From positions 1 to 38,998 of the forward strand of contig DASYVJ010000102.1 of the NCBI GenBank assembly GCA_035937155.1: a stretch of DNA of 38,998 bases, given 5' to 3'. The position numbers and the translations under genes were made by a program. Shown piece after piece: positions 29,558 to 36,989 of this stretch (positions are counted from its first letter, which is position 1; each line of letters opens with the position of its first letter). This DNA comes from Palsa-870 sp035937155. GTDB taxonomy: Bacteria; Chloroflexota; Dormibacteria; Dormibacterales; Dormibacteraceae. A model generated the notes under the pieces. It ran no database searches. It saw only the letters and a program-made list of their open reading frames with translations, and was not told the DNA's origin.

Positions 29558-31598
29558 GTGCTTCTTCGACCACGGGCAAGTAGGCGCGCAGCTCCGTGCC
29601 GTGACCGGGCCGGCTGGCGACCTCAACTCGTCCGCCGAGCGCCGAGATTCGGTCCTCGAGCCCGCGCAGCCCGGACTTCTTGACGCCCGCGGGCTCGAAG
29701 CCTCGGCCGTCGTCCTGGACCTCGATCACCAGCTGCCCGGGCTCCGAGTGAAAGCGGACGTGTACGCGACTGGCCGACGCGTACTTGAGGATGTTGGCCA
29801 GTCCCTCGGAGACAAAGAAGTAAGCAGCGCCCTCCAGCTCGAGCGGAAAGCGCGCACCCTGTCCGAGCCCGTTGGCATGGACCTCGACCGGCACCGTCAT
29901 CCGCGTCGCCCGCTCCTCGACGGCTTCGATGAGGCCGCGGTCGGTCAGGATCGCGGGGTGAATTCCGCGAGCCAGCTCCTGCAGCCCCTCGAGCGCGCGT
30001 CGCGCGTCAATTTGCGCTTCGCGCAATGTGATTTCAGCGAGGTCACGGTCTCGGCGCAGCTGGTTGCGGGCCAGGCCGAGCCGGGCAAGCACCCCCACCA
30101 GCTCTTGCTGCACGCCGTCGTGAAGGTCGCGCTCCAGCCGCCGACGGCCAACCTCTTCGGCGTGCACCAGCCGCGCTCGCGACGCCGCCAGCTCTTCGAC
30201 GTGGTGCGACAGCTCAGCCGAAAGCTGCGAGTTGCGGATCGCAAGCGCAGCCTGCAGGCCGAGCATGTTCAAAAGCTCCTGGTCGGTCGCCGAGTAGCGG
30301 CCTTCCACCTTGGGGCCGCACTCGATGACGCCGACCACCCTGTCGCCCTGCACGAGGGGCGCGGAGAGCTCGACCGCCGCAGCATCCCCTGGCTCTGTCC
30401 CAGCGATGGCGATCGGCGTCGGCTCCGGCCGGTTGAGCAAGACCCGCACCCAGCTCGCGCCCAGGCCGGCCTGTACTGCGCCGGCCACGCTCCCAGCCAC
30501 GTCCTCGGCCGCAACCGTCGACTGGAGGCGGACGCCCAACTGACTGATCCGCTCGTACCCCGAGAGACGGGGCCCGAACACGAGCCTATCGGCCAGGCGT
30601 TCCAGTCGGCGGCGAGCCGGCTGGAAGAGCAACGTGGCGGCGATCGCAAGCAGCACCGCAAGCGTGAGCGGCACCCGCTGGCCCACCGCGATCCCGAACC
30701 CCGCCGCCACCACCACGTAGATCACTGCGATGAGCGCCCACAGAGCGCCGTAGACGACCGAGCGCCGGATCACATCGTCGATGTCGAGCCCGCGGTACAT
30801 GACGATTCCCAGCGCAAGGCCGGTCGGAAGCAGAGCCATCGTGCCCACGTACTGGACTGCCGCGATCCAGAAAGGGATGGCCGGTGGTCCGGGCCCGAAC
30901 GAGAGTGCGACCACGCTGATTGCGGACACGGACAGCGCATAGAGCGGCCACTTGATCTGGCGGCGCTGGTCCGCGCCAAAGCGTCGGTAACGCAACAGGA
31001 GTAGCGCCAGTGCCGGCACAACGACCAGGAGGTTGGCGCCAAGCACCGCTCCGGCAGTCGCACCGGCGGGGTCAAGCCCGTGCAGGTAGATGGGGCTCGC
31101 GGCGTCGAGGGTCACCCAGCCGAACTGGCTCGTGCCGACCCGAGACGATCCAACCAGATACAGCAGCACTAACGGCAGGAATGCGGGCGGCAGCCCACGA
31201 ACGATCCAGCGTTCGTACGGCCGCTGGTACTTCCCGTCGGGAAAAGTTGCAAAGACAGCTACGCCGGCGGCAGTCACCGCCCAACCGGCGGCGTCCACGA
31301 TCACGACCGCAACCCAGTCGTGGGCCAGCTCGGGACGAGTCATGGATGCCAGGGCGATGGCGGTGCCGATGCTTTTTCCGATTGCAAGCAAGGTCGCCAC
31401 GAGTAGGAGGAGCCGTGCGGCGCGGTTGGCCGGCCGCGCCATGTAGGCCACCGCGCCCGCGACGTACCAGACAAGGCCTGTGCCGACGTCAACCGCCGAG
31501 CCCGACAGCTGGCCGCCTAGCAGGCCGAGCACTCCTGCGGCTACCAGGGCGAAAGCGCCGGGCAGGAGCCACCACGCATTGGCGGACCGAGCCGTCAT
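29550..31598 (-). CDS. Membrane sensor histidine kinase (7TM-like + GAF + HisKA_3), partner of the downstream regulator
   Basis: 682 residues. The N-terminal ~320 residues have about nine or ten hydrophobic segments (e.g. LLPGAFALVAAGVLGLLGG, VWYVAGAVAYMA, LALLLLRYR). A linker (PARRRLERLADRLVFGPRLS) follows, then a GAF domain (about 358-455). HisKA_3 has the phospho-acceptor in RRRLERDLHDGVQQEL (H493). The ATPase domain has N-box FVSEGLANILKYASAS and G-box DDGRGFEP...GLRGLEDRI. The A-R-R-x-L-E-x-L-A-D-R-L-V-F-G linker is common in NarL-type kinases with multi-pass N-termini. The ATG at 31596-31598 is chosen; upstream in-frame starts add a non-conserved leader. Signal sensed is unknown. Confidence 0.92.
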   Translation of the reverse strand: MTARSANAWWLLPGAFALVAAGVLGLLGGQLSGSAVDVGTGLVWYVAGAVAYMARPANRAARLLLLVATLLAIGKSIGTAIALASMTRPELAHDWVAVVIVDAAGWAVTAAGVAVFATFPDGKYQRPYERWIVRGLPPAFLPLVLLYLVGSSRVGTSQFGWVTLDAASPIYLHGLDPAGATAGAVLGANLLVVVPALALLLLRYRRFGADQRRQIKWPLYALSVSAISVVALSFGPGPPAIPFWIAAVQYVGTMALLPTGLALGIVMYRGLDIDDVIRRSVVYGALWALIAVIYVVVAAGFGIAVGQRVPLTLAVLLAIAATLLFQPARRRLERLADRLVFGPRLSGYERISQLGVRLQSTVAAEDVAGSVAGAVQAGLGASWVRVLLNRPEPTPIAIAGTEPGDAAAVELSAPLVQGDRVVGVIECGPKVEGRYSATDQELLNMLGLQAALAIRNSQLSAELSHHVEELAASRARLVHAEEVGRRRLERDLHDGVQQELVGVLARLGLARNQLRRDRDLAEITLREAQIDARRALEGLQELARGIHPAILTDRGLIEAVEERATRMTVPVEVHANGLGQGARFPLELEGAAYFFVSEGLANILKYASASRVHVRFHSEPGQLVIEVQDDGRGFEPAGVKKSGLRGLEDRISALGGRVEVASRPGHGTELRAYLPVVEEAHV

Positions 31599-31782
31599 GG
31601 CTACATCTTGGCCCGCACGTGGCACGAAGTCGCGGTGGGAGACCGGAAAAACGAGGGCGGAAATCCACAATCGCGGCCGCAAGAAGTTCTGCAATGGACC
31701 GGGTAGGGATTCGACGGAGCGGCGCCTAGTTTGGCGGCGACGGGCTCTTCAGAGCTCGAACACCAACGACTGGAGGGCACCA

Positions 31783-32499
31783 ATGCTCAAGATCTGGGAT
31801 CCGACAAACTTCAGACGCACTCTCGGAGGCCTGTGCCTCATTCTCGCGCCGATCCTGTTTGCCATCGCGGAGATCACCTATCCGCCAAGCAGCGGCAGTG
31901 GCGCGGAGCAGCTTGACGCCGCTGCCCGCAACCACGACGTGATGCTCGCGGACATCTACTTCGGCATCGCCTCGGCCATCCTCTTCATGCCCGCCATCTA
32001 TGTGCTGCTTCATGTATTGCGAAGGCGTGGTGTCGTGCTTGGCCACATAGCGGCCATCTTGACCGTGACCGGCCTCTGCCTCGCCCACCTCGCGCTGGGC
32101 GGGTTGCAGCTCATGCTCTGGGCGATGGCGAGTCCCGGCGTCGACCGCCAGGCCATGGCCGCCTTTATCGACAAGGTCCAGCAGAATCCTGCGGGCCTGC
32201 CGTTGGTGCTGGGGCACGAACTCTTCGCGTTCGGCGTCATCCTTCTCGGGATCGCGGTGTGGCGATCCGGATTCGGCTATCGATGGGCCGGCCCCGCAAT
32301 CGCGATCGGCGTGGTGCTCGACATTGTCGGCGGCGCGATCGGCCTGCCCGACATGCTCATGGCCATCGTCAGCGACGCCATTTTTGTCACTGGCCTGGCC
32401 GCGGTCGGCCTGAAAGTGTTGATGACCTCTGATTTGGAATGGGAAGCCGGTCCGGCGACCGTGCGCGGAAGGCAGCAGGCGGTGGCGCCGGCATTCTGA
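31783..32499 (+). CDS. Polytopic membrane protein, unknown function
   Basis: 238 residues with about six hydrophobic segments: LGGLCLILAPILFAIAEITY, ADIYFGIASAILFMPAIYVL, LGHIAAILTVTGLCLAHLAL, LVLGHELFAFGVILLGIAVW, AGPAIAIGVVLDIVGGAIG and AIFVTGLAAVGLKVLM. No catalytic or transport motif is recognised. TGGAGGG lies 6-12 bases before the ATG at 31783, which fixes the start over longer in-frame readings that would cross the divergent kinase promoter. It is divergent from the kinase gene with a 184-base gap, so it could be a target of that two-component system; that is inference only. A palindromic hairpin follows. Confidence 0.75.
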   Translation: MLKIWDPTNFRRTLGGLCLILAPILFAIAEITYPPSSGSGAEQLDAAARNHDVMLADIYFGIASAILFMPAIYVLLHVLRRRGVVLGHIAAILTVTGLCLAHLALGGLQLMLWAMASPGVDRQAMAAFIDKVQQNPAGLPLVLGHELFAFGVILLGIAVWRSGFGYRWAGPAIAIGVVLDIVGGAIGLPDMLMAIVSDAIFVTGLAAVGLKVLMTSDLEWEAGPATVRGRQQAVAPAF

Positions 32500-32512
32500 C
32501 CAAAACAGCGAC

Positions 32513-32534
32513 GCGCCCGGCACGTGCCGGGCGC
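32513..32534. terminator. Palindromic hairpin between two converging membrane-protein genes
   Basis: GCGCCCGG (32513-32520), loop CACGTG, CCGGGCGC (32527-32534): a perfect 22-base palindrome in the 52-base gap. No T-tract. It probably ends transcription on both strands. Confidence 0.6.
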
Positions 32535-32551
32535 CCAGCAAATGCGAGCTC

Positions 32552-33235
32552 TCAGACGGCTCCGGCCACGACGGTTCGAGGTGCCGGCTGCTTCTCGTTG
32601 ACACCACGCGGAGCCTGCACGAACAGGGTCACGCTCGCCACCAGCATCCAAAGGAACCAGGCGAGCGTCGGCGCCACCTGGTAGTTGCCTCCCAGGATGA
32701 AGCCCGGGACCATCGCCACAGCGATCACGCCCGCCGATCCTGCCAGCCAGCGCGGGATTCCGCCGAAGAGAAGCCCGGACGCGGCGACCGCTCCGAGCGA
32801 CAGTGCCTGGACGAGCATCGAGACCAGGAACGCAAAGCTGCCGATGACATAAAGAGCGCGAGCTAGGCTGGGATCAAGCTGAACCGGGCTCGAATAGAGC
32901 GCGTAGGTGGCTGGAAAGCTGCCGAGCTTGATTGCGATGGAGATGACGCAAGCAGCAACAGCGACCTGCGCAGCGATGGCAACCTTGGGCTCAGCGGGAC
33001 GGAGCCGGGAGTAGAGGACAAGGGTGAAAACCATGACCGACACGAATGCCCACAACTCGACGTGAAAGAGGAAATTGAGGTTCGGTATGCCGTGGTGATA
33101 TGTGTAAGCAGCGATCTGCTGGCCGGTCGCGGCGTCCGTCGGAGCCGAGTCGTCGCCACCACCTTTGATGAACCCGAAGATTGGGAAGATCGCCCCGATC
33201 AGAGCTGGACTGCGGCCGAGCCATTTGCTTTTCAT
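32552..33235 (-). CDS. Polytopic membrane protein, unknown function
   Basis: 227 residues with about six hydrophobic segments: SPALIGAIFPIFGFI, ELWAFVSVMVFTLVLYSRL, AIAAQVAVAACVISIAI, ALYVIGSFAFLVSMLVQAL, WLAGSAGVIAVAMVPGFILG and APTLAWFLWMLVASVTLFVQ. Between the first two is an extracytoplasmic-looking loop with TYHHGIPNLNFLFHVELW. I do not recognise a family. GGAGGT lies 9-14 bases before the ATG at 33233-33235, preferred to a GTG at 33247 that overlaps that Shine-Dalgarno. It is divergent from the second histidine kinase and converges on the other unknown membrane protein; the shared type and facing arrangement suggest related roles, but nothing proves it. Confidence 0.72.
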   Translation of the reverse strand: MKSKWLGRSPALIGAIFPIFGFIKGGGDDSAPTDAATGQQIAAYTYHHGIPNLNFLFHVELWAFVSVMVFTLVLYSRLRPAEPKVAIAAQVAVAACVISIAIKLGSFPATYALYSSPVQLDPSLARALYVIGSFAFLVSMLVQALSLGAVAASGLLFGGIPRWLAGSAGVIAVAMVPGFILGGNYQVAPTLAWFLWMLVASVTLFVQAPRGVNEKQPAPRTVVAGAV

Positions 33236-33431
33236 TTCTGAGAGCACCTCCGTGAAAGTTGATTGGAACGGCTTGCATCGTCCGGCCGAAGCAGGGTTGC
33301 CGTCGTCCGGCGCCCGGTTGAACTTCGTCTCCGTCGCCTGATGGAGGTTCCCTCGGTCTCATCCTGCTGACGTACGGGCTGATCGACCTCCGCGCCGATG
33401 GCAGGCGCACTCACGTGACCTAAAGTGCCCA
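33236..33431. other. 196-base divergent intergenic region
   Basis: Lies between a minus-strand membrane-protein gene and the plus-strand kinase gene, so it must hold both promoters. I see no convincing -35/-10 pair. A GACCTCCG/CGGAGGTT-like pair of inverted copies (around 33340 and 33385) is present, but too loose to call an operator. Confidence 0.3.
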
Positions 33432-34607
33432 GTGGTGGACAAGCGCTGGCGGATCTTCTTGGAGTTCGGGCCGGCTGTGGCGTTTACGCTCCTATCGCAG
33501 TACGAGGTCTGGGCCGGACCGATCCCTCACATGGGAGGGTCCATCCAGGGTCCGAAGCCGGTGTTGTCTGCGGTTCTTTTGGTGGTAAGCGCCGGCTTGG
33601 CGCTCCGTCTGCGGTATCCGCTCCTGGCCGTTGGGCTGGCGATGGGCCCGTTCGGAGTCCACGAGATCGTCAACCACTTCTTCGGGCCAGGCGGCCCGAA
33701 CCTGTTCGAGGCGTTCCTGTCTCAGGTTTTCATCGTGTACTCGACAGCGGCGAACACCGCGGGCCGCCGGACCTACGCGGGCGCGGCCATCATCGTGGCC
33801 TACCAGCTGCTGGGTTACGGGCCGACGCTGCCGGGCAGCTTCGACCAGGCATCTGGAGAATGGACCTTCTACGCCATCGCATGGGTGCTCGGCAAGACGG
33901 TGCGCCACCGACAGCTGCGCGGCGACCGCCTCGAGGCCCGCACCGCTGAACTGGAGGAGCAGCGCGAGAGTCAGATCCAGTCGGCGATCGCGGATGAGCG
34001 TGCGCGCATCGCGCGCGAGCTCCACGACATCGTCGCCCACAGCGTCAGCCTGATGGTGCTGCAGGCCGGCGCCGCCCGGCAGGCACTGGAGCGGCAGCCT
34101 GAGAAAGCCCGAGCGCCTCTTCTCTCGGTCGAGGCCACGGGCCGTACCGCCATGTCGGAGCTGCGCCGGCTTGTCGGCATGTTGAGACAGCCAGGCGATG
34201 AGGACCAGCTCGCGCCGCAGCCCAGCCTCCGCCACGTGGACCTCTTGGTCAATCAGATGCGAGAGGCCGGCCTGATGGTGGAGCTGGATTCTCGCGGCAG
34301 TCTCGAGTCCATCCCACCAGGCGTCGATCTCTCCGCTTACCGGATCGCTCAGGAAGCCCTGACCAATGCACTCAAGCATTCCGGCGCCACCCACGTCGAC
34401 CTCAAGGTCAGGAGCGAAGGCGGGGCCGTCGAGGTCGCGGTCGAGGACAACGGACGCGGTCCCTCCGGTAACGGAGCGGTCGCGGGCGGACATGGCTTGA
34501 TTGGTATGCGCGAGCGGGTCAATCTCTTCGGTGGCCGCTTCGAGGCCGGCGGCCGCGAGGGCGGCGGATTTCGCGTCTTCGCCCACCTGCCTTACGACGC
34601 CGAATGA
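33432..34607 (+). CDS. NarL-type sensor histidine kinase (HisKA_3), second system
   Basis: 391 residues. The N-terminal ~150 residues have four or five membrane segments (FLEFGPAVAFTLLSQY, AVLLVVSAGLALRL, PLLAVGLAMGPFGV, YAGAAIIVAYQLLGYG, FYAIAWVLG). A short coiled coil (RLEARTAELEEQRESQIQSA) leads to HisKA_3 with ERARIARELHDIVAHSVSLM (H198). The ATPase domain shows YRIAQEALTNALKHSGA, VEDNGRGPSGN and GHGLIGMRERVNLFGG. No GAF or PAS domain is visible. GTG start at 33432, with a second GTG immediately after it. The stop overlaps the response-regulator start as ATGA, so the two are a coupled pair. Confidence 0.93.
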   Translation: MVDKRWRIFLEFGPAVAFTLLSQYEVWAGPIPHMGGSIQGPKPVLSAVLLVVSAGLALRLRYPLLAVGLAMGPFGVHEIVNHFFGPGGPNLFEAFLSQVFIVYSTAANTAGRRTYAGAAIIVAYQLLGYGPTLPGSFDQASGEWTFYAIAWVLGKTVRHRQLRGDRLEARTAELEEQRESQIQSAIADERARIARELHDIVAHSVSLMVLQAGAARQALERQPEKARAPLLSVEATGRTAMSELRRLVGMLRQPGDEDQLAPQPSLRHVDLLVNQMREAGLMVELDSRGSLESIPPGVDLSAYRIAQEALTNALKHSGATHVDLKVRSEGGAVEVAVEDNGRGPSGNGAVAGGHGLIGMRERVNLFGGRFEAGGREGGGFRVFAHLPYDAE

Positions 34608-35260
34608 TCCGCGTTCTGGTGGCGGACGACCAGGCCATGGTCCGCGCCGGCCTGCGGCTGATCCTCGAAGGCCAGGCAGACATCGAGGTCGTGGGCGAGG
34701 CCGCCGACGGCGAGGAAGCTCAGGTGGCCGCACGCCGAGACCACCCGAACGTGGTGCTGATGGACATCCGCATGCCCCGTCTCGACGGCATCGCCGCCAC
34801 CCGCAAGCTCATCGAGCACGATCCCACGTTGCGCGTCCTGGTCGTGACCACCTTCGACGCCGACCAGTACGTCTTCGAGGCCCTGCGCGCGGGGGCAAGC
34901 GGGTTCATCCTCAAGGACTCTTCGCCGGAACAGTTGGTGGCCGCAGTCCGGCTGATCGCTGCGGGGGATGCGCTCCTGGCGCCGGCTCGCACCCGCCGCC
35001 TGATCGAGGCTCAGGTACGGCCGCAGCCGAGTGTGGACGCGACCCACGTCGGCACCCTCACCGATCGCGAGCGCGAGGTGCTCGTCCTGATGGCCAGGGG
35101 TCTCGACAACAGCCAGATCGCGGAGCAGCTGTTTGTCAGCGAAGCGACGGTCCGGACCCACGTCGGCCATGTACTGTCCAAGCTGGACGCGCGTTCGCGC
35201 GTACAGGCCGTCGTCGTCGCTTACGAGTCAGGTCTCGTGCGGCCGGGTTCGTCTGCTTGA
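34604..35260 (+). CDS. NarL/FixJ-type response regulator, second system
   Basis: 218 residues. Receiver with acidic pair D8-D9 in VLVADDQAMVRAG, phospho-acceptor D54 in VVLMDIRMPRLDG, conserved T-T in VLVVTTFDADQYV, and Lys in GFILKDSSPEQL. The C-terminal LuxR HTH is LTDREREVLVLMARGLDNSQ, then LFVSEATVRTHVGHVLSKLD. This is the standard regulator layout, unlike the looped receiver of the first system. It is translationally coupled to the upstream kinase. The STAS-like gene begins 15 bases after its stop and may be co-transcribed. Confidence 0.95.
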   Translation: MIRVLVADDQAMVRAGLRLILEGQADIEVVGEAADGEEAQVAARRDHPNVVLMDIRMPRLDGIAATRKLIEHDPTLRVLVVTTFDADQYVFEALRAGASGFILKDSSPEQLVAAVRLIAAGDALLAPARTRRLIEAQVRPQPSVDATHVGTLTDREREVLVLMARGLDNSQIAEQLFVSEATVRTHVGHVLSKLDARSRVQAVVVAYESGLVRPGSSA

Positions 35261-35275
35261 CGGCCACGTAGTCCC

Positions 35276-35776
35276 ATGCGTTCGGATGGGGTTGGGCCGA
35301 GCATTTCTACAGTCGACGGACCGGGCGCCCTCGCGTATACGTTGATCATCCGACTGCCCGGCGACGTTTACTTAGACGAGCCATACCTGTCGATCCGCTG
35401 GGACGGCGTCCACCACCATGTCTTCTCCGAATGGAGGGCCTTTGCCAACAGCGAGGAGCTCCGCGCCGGCCTCATGAAAGGTATTCGGGCAATCCGGGAG
35501 CACAGCGCGACCAGTTGGGTGAGCGACGCGAGGAAGATGAAGGTGTTCGTCCACGAAGACCAGAAATGGGCCAAAGAGATCTGGATGCCCCTGGCCGTCC
35601 GAGCGGGCCTCAAGCGGCTCGCGTTTGTGACCGCCCCCACAGGGCTGGGCAAGCTGACGATCGAGGATGTTTCGGTGCTGTACAACGAAGCCGGCCTGCA
35701 GTCGCATACCTTCGATTCCATGGCCGCCGCCAGGCACTGGGTCTCGGAGGTTTCGGCGCTACCAACCGCCGGCTGA
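35276..35776 (+). CDS. STAS/SpoIIAA-like domain protein
   Basis: 166 residues, no signal or membrane segment. The core reads DEPYLSIRWDGVHHHVFSEW, RAIREHSATSWVSDARKMKV, HEDQKWAKEIWMPLAVRAGL, KRLAFVTA and SMAAARHWV. The S-D-A-R-x-M...D-x-x-W...W-x-P-x-A-x-x-A-G-L-x-R-x-A-F-V pattern fits a family of small STAS/SEC14-like (SpoIIAA-fold) proteins found mostly in Bacteroidetes and cyanobacteria and poorly characterised. The first ~30 residues before DVYLDEPYL are not conserved-looking. The ATG at 35276 has no Shine-Dalgarno; a TTG at 35342 is an alternative start. It may be a regulatory accessory of the adjoining two-component system. Confidence 0.65.
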   Translation: MRSDGVGPSISTVDGPGALAYTLIIRLPGDVYLDEPYLSIRWDGVHHHVFSEWRAFANSEELRAGLMKGIRAIREHSATSWVSDARKMKVFVHEDQKWAKEIWMPLAVRAGLKRLAFVTAPTGLGKLTIEDVSVLYNEAGLQSHTFDSMAAARHWVSEVSALPTAG

Positions 35777-35780
35777 CCGG

Positions 35781-35800
35781 CGCCGCCTCTTCAGGCGGCG
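35781..35800. terminator. Hairpin after the STAS-like gene
   Basis: Perfect 8-bp stem CGCCGCCT (35781-35788) / AGGCGGCG (35793-35800) with a 4-base CTTC loop, 5 bases after the STAS-like stop. It also covers the stop of a possible small gene on the other strand. No T-tract. Confidence 0.5.
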
Positions 35801-35949
35801 TGCAGCGCGAACACCGGGTGCCGCTCGGCCGCACCTACAGGATCGTCGACGATGTCCTTCGCGCCGAGCACGGTCCGCAGTACCAGCCGTCCAAGTCCGA
35901 GCGGGACCCGCCGCACGAAGGGGCCCATCGAGTCGCGAAAGAAAGCCAC
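35791..35949 (-). CDS. Possible 52-residue protein of unknown function
   Basis: In the 226-base gap between the STAS-like gene and the second EamA gene, a minus-strand frame from a GTG (35947-35949) runs 52 codons: MAFFRDSMGPFVRRVPLGLG, then RLVLRTVLGAKDIVDDPVGA, then AERHPVFALHAA. G/C dominates at third positions, and the composition (aromatic start, Arg/Leu helix, D-D-P-V-G-A-A-E-R-H-P motif) looks like real protein rather than shadow. It lies downstream of, and on the same strand as, the EamA gene. An ATG at codon 8 is another possible start; no good Shine-Dalgarno is seen for either. It could be a genuine micro-protein or the remnant of a longer one. Confidence 0.35.
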   Translation of the reverse strand: MAFFRDSMGPFVRRVPLGLGRLVLRTVLGAKDIVDDPVGAAERHPVFALHAA

Positions 35950-36002
35950 CTTCTCCGGGGCCGACGAGCTAGAGGAGCTGTCCTGGCCTCAGATTTAGCG
36001 CA

Positions 36003-36908
36003 TTACTGAGCCTGGGTTGATCGACTTTCGGCTCTCACCGGCGCTTCCGTAGTCGTGGCTGGACGCCGTGTCGCCAGCACCGAGCCGGCGATGACGAGAA
36101 CGAAGCCCACGGCCATGCCGGCCGTGAAGTTCTCATGCAGCACCATCACGCCCAGCACCGCCGCCACAGCCGGGTTGATGTACGTGATGACCGTCGCGCG
36201 CACTGGCCCGATCTCGGCAATCAGCGCAAAGAACAGCAGGAAGGCGATCGCGGTACAGACGACCGCCAGCACGGCCACCGAGCCGAGCACTTCGAGGCTC
36301 GGCACGGAATGCGGCCATTGGACCGCAGCCACCGGCGCGTAAACGATCGCGCAGGCCGCAAGGGCCACGGCGATGACTCCCATCGGGGGAAGGTCGCGCA
36401 GGTAGCGCGAAATGATGACTGGGCCAACTGCATATGCGACAGCCACAACAGCCATCTCGAGCAGCGGCAGCCAGCCTGACGCCCTCAGGTCAAAGCCCAC
36501 GATCGCCGCCACGCCGGCGACTCCAAGCAGCAGGCCTGAGACGCTCGCCAGCCCGAGGTGCTCGCGGTTGCCGAGCGCCGTCGCGATCACCACGCCCACC
36601 AGCGGCACGGCTGACAACAGCAGACCGGCCAGCGAACTGGAGATCTTCTGTTCGGCGCTCGCAAGCATCAACCATGGGATGCCGATCTCGACCGCAGCAA
36701 AGACGAGGAGCGGCAGCCATCTCCTGAACAGGCCGCGCAGCTCGCCGCGCGCGATCACGACGGGCAGCAGGATCAGGGCCCCGAGCGCAACTCGCCCGAA
36801 TACGAGCACCGCCGGTGACAGGTCGCTCACCGCGATCTTGATGAAGAGGTACGGCAGGCCCCAGATCACGCTCATCGCGAGGAACAGGAGTAGACCCCGG
36901 CGTGTCAC
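36003..36908 (-). CDS. EamA/DMT-family transporter, second copy
   Basis: 301 residues with ten membrane segments in two EamA repeats. The first starts LLLFLAMSVIWGLPYLFIKI and the second starts about residue 148 (PLLEMAVVAVAYAVGPVII). S-V-I-W-G-L-P-Y-L-F-I-K is the DMT signature, and YINPAVAAVLGVMVLHENFT is the usual motif before the last helix. A charged tail (RRPATTTEAPVRAESRS) follows. It is only distantly like the first EamA gene of the window. GTG start at 36906-36908. Substrate unknown. Separated from the APC permease by a strong hairpin, so probably its own transcript. Confidence 0.88.
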   Translation of the reverse strand: MTRRGLLLFLAMSVIWGLPYLFIKIAVSDLSPAVLVFGRVALGALILLPVVIARGELRGLFRRWLPLLVFAAVEIGIPWLMLASAEQKISSSLAGLLLSAVPLVGVVIATALGNREHLGLASVSGLLLGVAGVAAIVGFDLRASGWLPLLEMAVVAVAYAVGPVIISRYLRDLPPMGVIAVALAACAIVYAPVAAVQWPHSVPSLEVLGSVAVLAVVCTAIAFLLFFALIAEIGPVRATVITYINPAVAAVLGVMVLHENFTAGMAVGFVLVIAGSVLATRRPATTTEAPVRAESRSTQAQ

Positions 36909-36951
36909 CCCGTCTCTAACTCGTCAGGCGAGCCAACCCTTCCATAGTGAT

Positions 36952-36982
36952 GGGTCGCGCGAGGGCGATCCCCGCGCGACCC
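36952..36982 (-). terminator. Strong hairpin after the APC permease gene
   Basis: Outer 10-bp stem GGGTCGCGCG (36952-36961) / CGCGCGACCC (36973-36982), a bulged A, then an inner GGG / CCC with loop CGAT. It starts 7 bases after the permease stop on the minus strand and lies upstream of the second EamA gene. It is the most stable hairpin I see in the window. No T-tract. Confidence 0.65.
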
Positions 36983-36989
36983 CGACTTC

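Noticed and set aside
29520..31004. 494-codon plus-strand open frame opposite the first histidine kinase
   Set aside because: Arg/His/Glu-rich shadow sequence; the kinase on the minus strand has all expected motifs.
33492..34733. 413-codon minus-strand open frame opposite the second histidine kinase
   Set aside because: Shadow frame; the plus-strand kinase and regulator are complete and coupled.
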